A DNA stretch of 64,000 nt from UA16 sp905478895 (GCA_943788495.1 CALSQO010000001.1:248001-312000); one strand, 5' to 3'. Counted from the first letter of the stretch, positions 8,785 to 17,482 are shown. Program-made: numbers and translations. The notes: generated by a model not told the origin, from the letters alone.

Positions 8785-9474
8785 ATGGGCAAAGGAAAAT
8801 TGGCAAAATGGAAGGAGCTGGCCACCTTCGAACGGGTATTTGAACCGACACTGCAGGACGCCATTGACGGCAAAGACTTCGAATTCCGCGGAGAATGGTC
8901 CCAGCGAGTGTTTGGCAACGATCATCCCATTGTCTTGGAATTGGGCTGTGGCAAAGGAGAATACACCATTGCGCAAGCGCGAAAAAGCCCAGATTGCAAT
9001 TTTATCGGAGTCGATATCAAGGGCCAGCGCGTGTGGAAAGGGGCCAAGACCATCAACGAAGAGGATATCCGAAATGTGGCATTCCTTCGAACGCGCATTG
9101 AATTCATTGATCGGTATTTCGCACCCGATGAGGTGAGCGGCATCTGGCTGACGTTCAGCGATCCGCAGCCGAAGGATGAGAAAGGGACCAAGCGAATCAC
9201 GTCGTCTCATTTTATTGAAGAGCGGTACCGAAACATTTTGAAGCCAGGGAGTCTGATCCACGTGAAAAGCGACAGCCCTTTGCTGTACGCGCTTTCTAAG
9301 GAGAGTTATGAAGCGGCCAATTACCGGATCAATTATGACAGCACGGATGTCTACGGAGAGTTGATGGAACGTGTCCCGGAAGATTTGAGGGAATTGCTTG
9401 AGGTGAAGACCTTTTACGAGCAAATGTGGTTGGAAGAAGGCCGGAAAATCCACTACTTGCAGATTCAAATTTGA
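8785..9474 (+). CDS. trmB: tRNA (guanine-N7-)-methyltransferase TrmB
   Basis: S-adenosylmethionine-dependent enzyme that methylates G46 in the tRNA variable loop. 229 residues, with the SAM motif VLELGCGKGEYT, the acidic GVDIKG strand and the family-specific WLTFSDPQPKDEKG segment. The ATG at 8785 gives a normal TrmB N-terminus; an upstream in-frame ATG at 8683 would lie inside the divergent glycosyltransferase gene. Its stop TGA overlaps the start of the next gene (TGATG), starting a run of four coupled genes (trmB, ATL, mrp, nfu). Confidence 0.94.
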   Translation: MGKGKLAKWKELATFERVFEPTLQDAIDGKDFEFRGEWSQRVFGNDHPIVLELGCGKGEYTIAQARKSPDCNFIGVDIKGQRVWKGAKTINEEDIRNVAFLRTRIEFIDRYFAPDEVSGIWLTFSDPQPKDEKGTKRITSSHFIEERYRNILKPGSLIHVKSDSPLLYALSKESYEAANYRINYDSTDVYGELMERVPEDLRELLEVKTFYEQMWLEEGRKIHYLQIQI

Positions 9475-9830
9475 TGGCTGCCATGCCCAAGCCTTCCTCG
9501 GATCAATTCAGAAATGATGTCTTCGCGATCACGCGCCTCATTCCTGCGGGCCGTGTCAGTTCATATGGGTCGATTGCTGCCAGCATCGGTGCAAAAGGAG
9601 CGGCCCGCCGTGTGGGTTGGGTGTTGAATGGCTCGTTTGAAGCGATGCCACCCGTCCCCGCCCATCGCGTAGTCAATCGAATGGGCTTGCTCACGGGAAG
9701 GATGCATTTTTCAGCGAACATGCCGATGGAGGAATTGTTGCGTGCAGAAGGAGTAGAGGTGCGGGAAAATCGCGTCGTGAATTTTGAGAAACTGCATTGG
9801 GATCCAATGGTGGAATGCGAAATGGAATGA
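9474..9830 (+). CDS. Alkyltransferase-like protein (ATL), MGMT family
   Basis: 118-residue member of the O6-alkylguanine-DNA methyltransferase superfamily. The HTH and arginine-finger region (RVSSYGSIAASIG) are present. In the PCHRV active-site motif the acceptor Cys is replaced by Ala: PPVPAHRVV, Ala63. Such ATL proteins bind O6-alkylguanine and flag it for nucleotide excision repair instead of repairing it. The Ala variant is known from thermophilic bacteria, the Trp variant from enterobacteria and fission yeast. The start overlaps the trmB stop by one base; an ATG at 9483 is an alternative. Confidence 0.88.
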   Translation: MAAMPKPSSDQFRNDVFAITRLIPAGRVSSYGSIAASIGAKGAARRVGWVLNGSFEAMPPVPAHRVVNRMGLLTGRMHFSANMPMEELLRAEGVEVRENRVVNFEKLHWDPMVECEME

Positions 9831-10900
9831 ACATGGAATGGACAGAAGAAGCAGTGCTGGAAGCGCTGAAAGGGGTGATGGATCCCGAATTGGGCAAGGA
9901 TGTCGTGTCTCTGCAATGGGTCACGGTCCATGCCGTATCCGAGAACGTCGTCAATGTGGAAGTCAAAACGGGAAATCCGGCAATGCATGCACGGCAGCGC
10001 ATGGATGAAGCGGTTCGGTTTGCCTTGGAGCGGGCTTTCGGCGAAAACTGTGCCATGGAGGTGCAAATCACGCCCGTCAAGGCAGAGGAGCGCACGGCTG
10101 ACACCCGCAAGGTGTTGCCCGGAGTGGAGAATGTCATCGCGGTTGCATCGGGCAAAGGCGGTGTAGGAAAAAGCACCGTTGCTGCGAACCTCGCGGTTGG
10201 ACTGGCTCAATTGGGATACAAAGTGGGTTTGTGTGATGCGGACATTCACGGGCCAAGTGTCCCGACAATGTTCGACGTCACAGATGCGAAACCGGTGCCC
10301 GTGGAAATGGGCGAGCGAACATTGATCCAGCCCATCGAGCAGTACGGTGTTAAGGTTTTGTCCATCGGCTTTTTTGCGGATCCCGACCAAGCCATTGTTT
10401 GGCGGGGCCCCATGGCCAGCCGCGCGTTGGGTCAACTGTTTACGGATGCGCACTGGGGGGAGTTGGATTTTATGATTGTCGACCTTCCTCCGGGAACAGG
10501 CGATATTCACCTTTCCTTAGTGAAGGACGTTCCTCTGACAGGAGCCGTTGTGGTGAGCACACCGCAGGAGGTCGCATTGGCAGATGCTCGAAAGGGCGTT
10601 GGTATGTTTCGGTTGGAAACCATCAATGTTCCTGTGCTTGGGCTGATCGAAAACATGGCTTATTTCGTTCCGCCGGATATGCCCGAGAAACGCTACGACA
10701 TTTTCGGTCGCGATGGAGCAAAACGCTTGGCGGAGTCCTTGGAGACACCGTTTTTGGGGGAGTTGCCCTTGATCCAATCCATTCGAGAGGCGGGCGATGC
10801 GGGACGTCCTGCTATGCTGCAAGGAGATTCTCCCGCGGCCGCTGCTTTCCGAGCGGTGTTGGCTAACTTGCTCCAAGTTTTGGGGAAGAAAACCGATTGA
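9827..10900 (+). CDS. mrp: Mrp/NBP35-type iron-sulfur cluster carrier ATPase
   Basis: 357-residue P-loop ATPase that carries or transfers Fe-S clusters. N-terminal MIP18/DUF59 domain (about residues 1-85, DPELGKDVVSLQWV), then the ParA/MinD-like domain with deviant Walker A GKGGVGKST near residue 110, DADIHGPS and VDLPPGTGD. The CxxC cluster-binding pair usual near the C-terminus of E. coli Mrp is absent: the place reads ENMAYFVPPDMPEK. The chosen ATG overlaps the ATL stop (ATGA). It is directly followed, again overlapping, by an Nfu-type scaffold gene, which supports the Fe-S role. Confidence 0.92.
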   Translation: MNMEWTEEAVLEALKGVMDPELGKDVVSLQWVTVHAVSENVVNVEVKTGNPAMHARQRMDEAVRFALERAFGENCAMEVQITPVKAEERTADTRKVLPGVENVIAVASGKGGVGKSTVAANLAVGLAQLGYKVGLCDADIHGPSVPTMFDVTDAKPVPVEMGERTLIQPIEQYGVKVLSIGFFADPDQAIVWRGPMASRALGQLFTDAHWGELDFMIVDLPPGTGDIHLSLVKDVPLTGAVVVSTPQEVALADARKGVGMFRLETINVPVLGLIENMAYFVPPDMPEKRYDIFGRDGAKRLAESLETPFLGELPLIQSIREAGDAGRPAMLQGDSPAAAAFRAVLANLLQVLGKKTD

Positions 10901-11151
10901 TGGCATCGCCGAAAGACATACACGAACGCGTAGAAGGTGCATTGCAAACGCTGCGGCCTTATTTGGAGGCGGACGGTGGTGACATCAGCTTGGTTGAGGT
11001 CACCGATGAACTTCACGTCCGAGTGGAACTTCATGGCGCCTGTGCAGATTGCCAAATGATCCATATGACCATGAAAGGAGGGGTGGAACAGGCCATCCGC
11101 CAAGCCGCTCCAGAAGTAGTGAAAGTCGAAGCGATCAATTGGTCGGAATAG
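10900..11151 (+). CDS. NifU C-terminal domain (Nfu-type) Fe-S scaffold protein
   Basis: 83 residues made of a single Nfu domain. The cluster-binding CxxC lies in GACADCQMIHMTMKGG and the conserved start LRPYLEADGGD is present. Assembles or transfers 4Fe-4S/2Fe-2S clusters. The ATG overlaps the mrp stop by one base, so the two are translationally coupled. Last gene of the trmB-ATL-mrp-nfu operon. Confidence 0.92.
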   Translation: MASPKDIHERVEGALQTLRPYLEADGGDISLVEVTDELHVRVELHGACADCQMIHMTMKGGVEQAIRQAAPEVVKVEAINWSE

Positions 11152-11210
11152 GCATGGAGAATGGGATTGCATTTTTCCGAACAACAGGCACCTCGTCGTT
11201 GTTCATTCAT

Positions 11211-11218
11211 TAATTTTG
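11211..11218 (+). promoter_or_regulatory. -7 promoter element upstream of the ferredoxin reductase gene
   Basis: TAATTTTG matches TAnnTTTG, 45 bases before the start codon at 11264. No clear TTG is seen at the usual distance upstream, so this is a weak prediction. Confidence 0.4.
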
Positions 11219-11263
11219 CGACCGTTTAAAGCGGGCAATTCAATTTTAGAACTTGATTTCAGC

Positions 11264-12271
11264 ATGATCCAAACCGACATTCTTATCATTGGAGCTGGTC
11301 CTTGCGGCTTATTCACGGTGTTTGAAGCAGGCCTGCTCAAGCTGCGTTGTCACTTAATTGACGCGTTGCCTCAGGCGGGTGGTCAGTGCAGTGAAATTTA
11401 CCCGAAGAAACCCATTTATGACATCCCGGCGTACCCGTCTATTTTGGCAGGTGATTTGGTCGACAAATTGATGGAACAAGCGGCTCCTTTCGAACCGGGT
11501 TTTACGTTGGGTGAACGCGCTGAGGAAATTGAGAAAGACGAAGAGGGACAATTCATATTGACGACCAATCGAGGCACGAAGCACCGCGCTCCCATCATCG
11601 CTATCGCAGGCGGTTTGGGGTGTTTTGAACCGCGCAAACCTCCGGTAGATGGCTTGGCAAACTTTGAGGATCACGGGGTAGAATACATCATTAAAGATCC
11701 AGCGTTTTATCGTGACAAGAAGGTCATTATTTCCGGTGGCGGTGACTCTGCGCTGGATTGGGCTATTTTCTTAGCGGAAGGTGTTGCGAAGGAGGTCACC
11801 TTGGTGCATCGCCGCACCGAATTTCGCGGGCATTTGGATAGCGTTCAGAAAGTCATGGACCACGCGGCTGCGGGCCGCATTCGATTGATGACCAATGCCG
11901 AAGTGATAGAGGTGCACGGTGAGAATGAGCTGCAATCCGTAGTGGTCAAAACCAAAGAAGACGGAATGCATACTTTGGAGACCGACCACTGGGTCCCATT
12001 GTTTGGGTTGAGTCCCAAATTGGGTCCCATTGCCGATTGGAATCTAAACATCACCAAGAACGCCGTGGAGGTAGATACATTCGACTACAGCACAAATGTT
12101 CCTGGGATTTATGCGATCGGAGACATCAATACGTATCCGGGCAAACTGAAGTTGATTTTGTGCGGTTTTCACGAAGCCACCCTGATGGTTCAGAGTGCAT
12201 TCAAACGTATTTATCCTGACAAGAATCTGGTGCTCAAATACACCACGGTGAATGGTGTGAATGGCTTCTGA
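11264..12271 (+). CDS. Thioredoxin-reductase-like ferredoxin--NADP+ reductase
   Basis: 335-residue FAD/NAD(P)H oxidoreductase. It has the FAD-binding DILIIGAGPCGLF start, the PxGGQC..IYP-KKPIYDIP segment typical of TrxR-like ferredoxin reductases, the NADPH motif VIISGGGDSALDW and the C-terminal GIYAIGDI FAD motif. The redox CxxC of true thioredoxin reductase is absent, which supports ferredoxin reductase. A 2Fe-2S ferredoxin gene starts 25 bases after the stop, a likely redox partner. The ATG at 11264 leads directly into the FAD motif. Confidence 0.92.
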   Translation: MIQTDILIIGAGPCGLFTVFEAGLLKLRCHLIDALPQAGGQCSEIYPKKPIYDIPAYPSILAGDLVDKLMEQAAPFEPGFTLGERAEEIEKDEEGQFILTTNRGTKHRAPIIAIAGGLGCFEPRKPPVDGLANFEDHGVEYIIKDPAFYRDKKVIISGGGDSALDWAIFLAEGVAKEVTLVHRRTEFRGHLDSVQKVMDHAAAGRIRLMTNAEVIEVHGENELQSVVVKTKEDGMHTLETDHWVPLFGLSPKLGPIADWNLNITKNAVEVDTFDYSTNVPGIYAIGDINTYPGKLKLILCGFHEATLMVQSAFKRIYPDKNLVLKYTTVNGVNGF

Positions 12272-12296
12272 TCGAACCCGAAGAACTTTTGCAAGC

Positions 12297-12623
12297 ATGG
12301 AAAATACCATTCGCATCCAAGTAGTAGACCGAGAAGGTCAAGTGCACGACCTGGAGGGTCCCACGGACATGGGCATGAACATGATGGAATTGTGTCGCAG
12401 CGCTGAACTTCCTGTGGAAGGGACATGCGGCGGAATGGCAATGTGTGCCAGTTGTCACATGTACGTGGAAAGCGACCATCCGTTGCCTGGAAAGTCAGAC
12501 GATGAGGAGGACATGCTGGACGAAGCCTTTTTTGTAGAGGACAACAGTCGGTTGGGCTGTCAAATCCATTTGGCCAATGACTTGGACGGGCTCAAAGTAA
12601 AATTGGCTCCGGTCGGAAATTGA
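12297..12623 (+). CDS. 2Fe-2S ferredoxin, adrenodoxin type
   Basis: 108-residue electron carrier. The four ligand cysteines are in GTCGGMAMCASCH (C-x5-C-x2-C) and LGCQIHL, the spacing of the adrenodoxin/Isc-ferredoxin type. The preceding gene encodes a ferredoxin-NADP+ reductase, so electrons probably flow NADPH to reductase to this ferredoxin. A downstream consumer is not named by the context; the window also holds a P450 at 24.4 kb that would need such a donor. The start ATG at 12297 is preferred to 12261, which overlaps the reductase. Confidence 0.92.
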   Translation: MENTIRIQVVDREGQVHDLEGPTDMGMNMMELCRSAELPVEGTCGGMAMCASCHMYVESDHPLPGKSDDEEDMLDEAFFVEDNSRLGCQIHLANDLDGLKVKLAPVGN

Positions 12624-12644
12624 AGCCCGGGTATGCATAATTTC

Positions 12645-12669
12645 TTTGCACGGGCTTCGCCCGTGCAAA
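12645..12669. terminator. Hairpin between convergent genes
   Basis: A perfect 11-base inverted repeat (TTTGCACGGGC and its complement) with a TTC loop lies between the ferredoxin and the convergent phosphatase gene. There is only a short T run, so termination strength is uncertain. Confidence 0.6.
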
Positions 12670-12690
12670 TGGGATGCCTTGCCGCGATGC

Positions 12691-13497
12691 TCATGGCAAC
12701 GCAGGCACAGTGGCACTGGCGGGATGGCCATGCTGAAACCAATGCTGCACCACCGGTGATTTGCTAATGGCTTCGAGGCTTTCCAAGTGACGCAATCCGT
12801 GGGCATCCGAGCAAATCATGCGCGCTACATTGCTTTCGACCAGGCGCTTCGCTACTTGGTACATTTCGGGTCCATAGGCTCCTGCGAGTGAGGCGGCATT
12901 GACAGTGATCCAAATGCCTCGATCGGCCAGCGCTTGAATTTCTTGGGGCATTTGATGCCAATACGGATAACGTTCGGCGTGTGCCAGAACACCAGTGTAC
13001 CCCGCCATTTGCAATTCGAACAGCACGTGGTCGTGGTTCATGGGAGGTTCATGGAACCCAAATTCAAATAAGACACACTTGATTTCACGGCCATTTTCAT
13101 CCACGCCTGGAAACCAAAGAAGATCGTCGGCTGCGATGCAATGCTCCAAGTGATCATCCAAAAAGTATTCGGCCGCAAGGTGCACGTTGAATTCCGGCCA
13201 CCGCGCGGCGACGGCCTCTTTCAATTTTTCAAATGGATCGCGAAGGGTGTGGATGGAATTGGGGTAGATATCGGAATGAATGTGCGGGGTGATGACCGCT
13301 TGGCGGTATCCCATGGCCACAAGTTTTTCGATCATCGCCATGGATTGCTCCAAAGACTCGGCGCCGTCGTCCACTCCGGGCACCAGGTGTGAATGCACAT
13401 CTGTCACAAGGAATTTGCCAATGCGCATGGGAGGAGCGCTGAAGTCAGGCGCCTCGGCACGATTGGATTTGGGACGAAGGCGATTGAGCCAGCTCAT
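12691..13497 (-). CDS. CpsB/YwqE-type tyrosine-protein phosphatase (PHP domain)
   Basis: 268 residues of the PHP metal-dependent phosphatase family that dephosphorylates bacterial tyrosine kinases controlling capsule and exopolysaccharide export. Metal ligands are seen in VTDVHSHLVPGVDDG, ITPHIHSD, AAEYF, LAHAERY and CSDAHG. It is the last gene of the polysaccharide sugar-nucleotide cluster; its ATG overlaps the rfbB stop by four bases, so the two are coupled. The matching kinase (Wzc type) is not in the window. Confidence 0.9.
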   Translation of the reverse strand: MSWLNRLRPKSNRAEAPDFSAPPMRIGKFLVTDVHSHLVPGVDDGAESLEQSMAMIEKLVAMGYRQAVITPHIHSDIYPNSIHTLRDPFEKLKEAVAARWPEFNVHLAAEYFLDDHLEHCIAADDLLWFPGVDENGREIKCVLFEFGFHEPPMNHDHVLFELQMAGYTGVLAHAERYPYWHQMPQEIQALADRGIWITVNAASLAGAYGPEMYQVAKRLVESNVARMICSDAHGLRHLESLEAISKSPVVQHWFQHGHPASATVPALP

Positions 13498-14567
13498 GCT
13501 TCGTCTCGGTTGCGGTACATGTTTTGATAATACTGCTGGTATTGACCGGAGGTCACGGAGTCAAGCCATTGCCCATTGCTCAAGTACCAATCAACCGTTG
13601 CTGCCAGGCCTTTTTCGAAGGTGATGGACGGTTTCCAGCCCAATTCTTCCTCAATGCGCGATGCGTCAATCGCATAACGCATATCATGGCCCGCACGGTC
13701 TTTTACATATTCAATCAGGCTTTTGGAAGTGCCTTCGGGCCTTCCCAAAGCTTCGTCTACCAGGCGAATGAGCTCGTGCACCAAGTCAATGTTGCGCCAT
13801 TCGTTCAAGCCTCCAATGTTGTAGGTTCGGCCAAACGCACCGTTGTGAAGAATAACATCAATTGCCGATGCGTGATCCTCGACCCACAGCCAGTCTCGAA
13901 CGTTGATCCCTTCGCCATACACAGGCAAGGGGCGTTGGTCTCGGATGTTTCGAATCATCAGTGGGATAAGCTTTTCAGGGAATTGAAAAGAACCGTAATT
14001 GTTCGAGCAGTTCGAAATGACCACAGGCAAGCCATACGTGTGATGCCAAGCACGGACGAGGTGGTCGCTCGACGCCTTGGAAGAACTGTATGGACTTCGC
14101 GGATCATACGGAGTGTCTTCGGTAAACAGCCCTTCAGCACCCAAAGATCCATAGACTTCGTCGGTAGAGATGTGGTAGAAACATTTGCCTTCCATTTCGC
14201 TTTCCCACGCATTTTTGGCCGCATGCAGCAAGGTGGCAGTGCCAATGATGTTGGTCTCGAGGAAGGCCATTGGATTGGCAATGCTCCGGTCCACATGGCT
14301 TTCGGCAGCGAGGTGGACGACAGCGTCAAATTTGTGCTGTTCAAATAAGGATTCGATCAAGGTGCGGTCTTGGATGTCACCTTTGACAAATGCATACTGC
14401 GGTTCGTTTTCGATATCCCCCAGGTTCTCCAGGTTTCCGGCATACGTGAGCAAGTCCAAGTTCACAATCTTCGCTTCCGCGTGGTTCTTGAGCAACGTGC
14501 GGATCACGTGCGAGCCAATGAAGCCGGCGCCGCCTGTGACAAGGATGGATTGGAATGAGCGTTTCAT
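13494..14567 (-). CDS. rfbB: dTDP-glucose 4,6-dehydratase
   Basis: 357-residue extended short-chain dehydrogenase that converts dTDP-glucose to dTDP-4-keto-6-deoxyglucose. NAD motif TGGAGFIGSH, HLAAESHVDRS, the catalytic STDEVYG with the Asp-Glu pair, and YSSSKASSDHLV with the YxxxK dyad are all present. The rfbA, rfbC and rfbD genes needed for dTDP-rhamnose are not in the window. Fourteen bases separate it from the upstream wbpA-type gene. Confidence 0.95.
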   Translation of the reverse strand: MKRSFQSILVTGGAGFIGSHVIRTLLKNHAEAKIVNLDLLTYAGNLENLGDIENEPQYAFVKGDIQDRTLIESLFEQHKFDAVVHLAAESHVDRSIANPMAFLETNIIGTATLLHAAKNAWESEMEGKCFYHISTDEVYGSLGAEGLFTEDTPYDPRSPYSSSKASSDHLVRAWHHTYGLPVVISNCSNNYGSFQFPEKLIPLMIRNIRDQRPLPVYGEGINVRDWLWVEDHASAIDVILHNGAFGRTYNIGGLNEWRNIDLVHELIRLVDEALGRPEGTSKSLIEYVKDRAGHDMRYAIDASRIEEELGWKPSITFEKGLAATVDWYLSNGQWLDSVTSGQYQQYYQNMYRNRDEA

Positions 14568-14581
14568 GCGTTGGTTCGAGG

Positions 14582-15883
14582 TTAAAGGCTCCAGTAATTC
14601 AAGCGTTCGATTTGGCCGCGAAGCAGTCCTTTTAAGTCTGCAAGAACCCCTTTGTCATCTTTCATGAGTGCTTCAAAATCAGTTTCGGTCATCCCGCGGT
14701 ATGGCTCGTGGCTCACCGCGAGAATCACCGCGTCGTATGCGCCCGCGGCGGGTTTTTCGGTGAGATCGAATCCGTATTCATGTGCAACTTCGCCAGGATT
14801 TGCAAAGGGGTCGATGACGTCCACTGCAATGCTGTAACTCTGCAATTCGCGGATTACATCCACCACCTTGGTATTGCGAATGTCCGCCACATCTTCTTTG
14901 AAGGTCAATCCCATGACGAGGATGCGCGATTCCAGCGGATTCTTGTCTTGCTCGAGCATTTTCTTCACGACTTGTTTGCCAACGTGGGCGCCCATGGCAT
15001 CATTCACGTGCCTGCCGGAATTGATGACGCGTGCGTTGTATCCCAGTTTGTTGGATTTCCAAGTCAGGTAATACGGGTCAATGCCAATGCAGTGTCCGCC
15101 CACCAATCCCGGCGAGAATTTGAGGAAATTCCATTTGGTTCCCGCTGCCTCCAATACTTCATACGTGTTGATGCCGATGCGATCGAATATGATGCTGAGC
15201 TCGTTGATGAGCGCAATATTGACATCGCGCTGGGTATTCTCAATGATTTTGGAAGCTTCTGCTACCTTGATGCTTGAGGCGCGGTGCGTTCCTGCCTTGA
15301 CCACCAATTCATACGTTTTGGCAATGTCTTCCGAGCTGCTCTCATCCGAACCACTCACCACTTTTACAATGGTTTCCACTGTATTGACCTTATCCCCCGG
15401 ATTGATTCGTTCCGGGCTGTAGCCTACTTTGAAGTCCTTGTTGAAGCTTAATCCGCTGACCTCTTCGAGGACGGGGACGCAATCGTCTTCGGTGCATCCC
15501 GGGTAAACCGTGGACTCGTAGACGACATAATCGCCAGGTTTTAGCGCACCTGCGACGGTTCGTGTTGCTCCGAGCAGAGGCTTGAGGTCAGGATGATTGG
15601 ATGGATTGATGGGGGTCGGGACAGCTACAATGTGAAACTGTGCACGCTTCAGGTCTTCCGGATCTGCCGAGAATGTGATGTCACATCCTTCGAAGTCTTT
15701 GGCTTCTAATTCTTCCGACGGATCGATTTGATTGCGCATCATTTCAACACGTTCTGCGTTGATGTCGAATCCGATGACTCGGATGTGCTTAGCGAAGGCC
15801 AAGGCAATCGGCAGCCCAACATAGCCCAAGCCAACAACGCTCATCGTGGCCTCTTTGTCGATTAATTTTTGGTACATGCTCAT
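14582..15883 (-). CDS. wbpA: WbpA/TviB-type UDP-N-acetylhexosamine 6-dehydrogenase
   Basis: 433-residue nucleotide-sugar dehydrogenase, a two-step NAD+-dependent oxidation to the uronic acid. N-terminal Rossmann motif VVGLGYVGLPIA, VPTPINP, YESTVYPG, and the catalytic cysteine in GLVGGHCIGIDPYYLT. This GGHCIG form and the overall pattern match the WbpA/TviB/VipA class acting on UDP-GlcNAc or UDP-GalNAc, unlike the UDP-glucose-type enzyme at 17.5 kb. The chosen ATG (15883) overlaps nothing; ATG 15877 is equally possible. The neighbouring acetyltransferase and the aminotransferase at 18.8 kb suggest the UDP-2,3-diamino-uronate pathway. Confidence 0.9.
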   Translation of the reverse strand: MSMYQKLIDKEATMSVVGLGYVGLPIALAFAKHIRVIGFDINAERVEMMRNQIDPSEELEAKDFEGCDITFSADPEDLKRAQFHIVAVPTPINPSNHPDLKPLLGATRTVAGALKPGDYVVYESTVYPGCTEDDCVPVLEEVSGLSFNKDFKVGYSPERINPGDKVNTVETIVKVVSGSDESSSEDIAKTYELVVKAGTHRASSIKVAEASKIIENTQRDVNIALINELSIIFDRIGINTYEVLEAAGTKWNFLKFSPGLVGGHCIGIDPYYLTWKSNKLGYNARVINSGRHVNDAMGAHVGKQVVKKMLEQDKNPLESRILVMGLTFKEDVADIRNTKVVDVIRELQSYSIAVDVIDPFANPGEVAHEYGFDLTEKPAAGAYDAVILAVSHEPYRGMTETDFEALMKDDKGVLADLKGLLRGQIERLNYWSL

Positions 15884-15891
15884 GTTGAAAT

Positions 15892-16480
15892 TCAATGGAT
15901 GCGGCGCACGGTTTCCTTGCCTCCGGCCGATGTCGTTCGTTGATAGGTTTGTTGGGATTCACTGCAGACGCCCATGCCGCGGTCATCGAAGTGGAGCCGT
16001 TGACCAAATTCAGACATCCAACCAATTTGCTTGGCGGGATTTCCGACCAGCAAAGCGTAATCTGGTACAGCCGTCGTGACCACCGCTCCAGCGCCGATAA
16101 ATGCAAATGAACCGATGTCATTGCCACATACGATGGTTGCGTTGGCTCCGATGGTGGCTCCTTTTCCCTACCCGGGTGCGAGCGTAATCTCCACGTCGTA
16201 CCACGGCACTTCGCGGGTTGATAACGTTGGTGAATACACAGCTGGGCCCGAGGAAAACGTCATCGTCACAAGTCACACCTTCGTAGATGGAGACGTTGTT
16301 TTGAACCTTGACATTCTTGCCCAAAATCACGCCGGGAGATACGACCACGTTTTGGCCAATGTTGCAGTTTTCGCCCAAAACAGCACCCGGCATGATGTGG
16401 CTGAAGTGCCAAACCTTGGAGCCTTTTCCGATGCTTGCTCCTTCATCGATGGCGGCGGTTTCGTGTGCTTGATACTCCAT
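15892..16480 (-). pseudogene. wbpD: WbpD-type sugar N-acetyltransferase, interrupted by a frameshift
   Basis: Left-handed beta-helix acetyltransferase of the UDP-2-acetamido-3-amino-2,3-dideoxyglucuronate N-acetyltransferase type. The first frame (16480 to about 16170) runs from an ATG through VWHFSHIMPGAVLGENCNIG and CVFTNVINPRS to RTRVGK and then turns to nonsense. The continuation (GATIGANATIVCG, FAFIGAGAVVTTAVPDYALLVGNPAK) lies one frame over and ends at 15892. Removing one base from the run AAAA (GGGAAAAGGAG on the minus strand, near 16168-16173) restores a 195-residue protein, the family's usual length. This is either a real mutation or a sequencing error in a homopolymer. Confidence 0.85.
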
Positions 16481-16492
16481 GGGCTGGGTCGT

Positions 16493-17479
16493 TTAGTCTT
16501 TCCGAAAATCGGCAAAGTCCTTGTGTTCCGATTTGTGCAATTCTTCGGTGGATAACGTCTTGAAATAGGCATAGGTCCGCTTTAGGCCTTCCGCTCGATC
16601 GATTGATGGTTCCCAGCCCAAAACAGTTTTGGCTCGCGTGATGTCTGGCTGCCGTTGCTTGGGGTCATTTTCCGGAAGATCTCGGTAAACCACTTTCTGG
16701 TCCGTTCCCGTGAGAGCGATGATTTCTTCAGCGAAGTCGGCAATCGTGATTTCATCGGGGTTGCCAATGTTCACGGGTCGCGTCTCATCGGAGAAGTGCA
16801 GCCGAAAAATACCTTCCACCAAATCGTCAACGTAACAGAAGCTCCGGGTTTGCGATCCCGTGCCAAAAATGGTCAGGTCTTCGCCGCGCAATGCTTGCCC
16901 AATGAAAGCCGGAAGCACACGTCCATCGTTCAGGCGCATTCGCGGACCGTACGTATTGAAAATACGAACGATGCGCGTTTCCACGCCGTGGTAACGATGA
17001 TAGGCCATGGTGATGGATTCCTGAAATCGTTTCGCTTCGTCGTAGACACCTCGCGGACCGATGGTGTTCACGTGCCCAAAATATTCTTCGTGTTGCGGAT
17101 GAACCTCTGGATCTCCGTAGATTTCACTGGTGGAGGCGATGGTGACCCGTGCCCCTTTGTGCTTGGCCAATCCCAGGCAATTGTGCACCCCCAAGGAACC
17201 CACCTTCAGGGTTTGAATGGGAATTTTAAGGTAATCGATCGGAGAGGCCGGCGATGCGAAGTGCAAGATGTGGTCCAGTTCTCCATCCAAGTCGATGTAC
17301 TCTGTAACGTCGTGGTTATGGAATGTGAAGTGCGGGTGCTCCAATAACGTGCTGAGGTTTTTCAGATCCCCTGTGATCAGGTTATCCATGGCCTCTACCT
17401 TGAACCCTTCCTGTATGAATCGTTCACACAAATGGGAACCAAGGAACCCTGCCGCGCCGGTGATGAGAACTCTTTGCAT
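16493..17479 (-). CDS. uxs: UDP-glucuronate decarboxylase (UDP-xylose synthase)
   Basis: 328-residue extended SDR that decarboxylates UDP-glucuronate to UDP-xylose. NAD motif ITGAAGFLGSHLC, HFASPASPIDYL, ASTSEIYGDP and GVYDEAKRFQES (YxxxK) are diagnostic for the UXS subfamily, as is the RIFNTYGPRM segment. It sits four bases after the UDP-glucose dehydrogenase gene whose product, UDP-glucuronate, is its substrate, so the two form a two-step route from UDP-glucose to UDP-xylose. Confidence 0.93.
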   Translation of the reverse strand: MQRVLITGAAGFLGSHLCERFIQEGFKVEAMDNLITGDLKNLSTLLEHPHFTFHNHDVTEYIDLDGELDHILHFASPASPIDYLKIPIQTLKVGSLGVHNCLGLAKHKGARVTIASTSEIYGDPEVHPQHEEYFGHVNTIGPRGVYDEAKRFQESITMAYHRYHGVETRIVRIFNTYGPRMRLNDGRVLPAFIGQALRGEDLTIFGTGSQTRSFCYVDDLVEGIFRLHFSDETRPVNIGNPDEITIADFAEEIIALTGTDQKVVYRDLPENDPKQRQPDITRAKTVLGWEPSIDRAEGLKRTYAYFKTLSTEELHKSEHKDFADFRKD

Positions 17480-17482
17480 GTT

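Noticed and set aside
8431..9468. 345-codon minus-strand open frame
   Set aside because: Fully antisense to trmB and overlapping the glycosyltransferase in another frame; a shadow of trmB codon usage.
9503..10510. 335-codon minus-strand open frame
   Set aside because: Antisense to ATL and mrp, both of which have clear family motifs.
11264..12271. Thioredoxin reductase
   Set aside because: The redox-active CxxC between the FAD and NADPH parts is missing; a ferredoxin gene follows.
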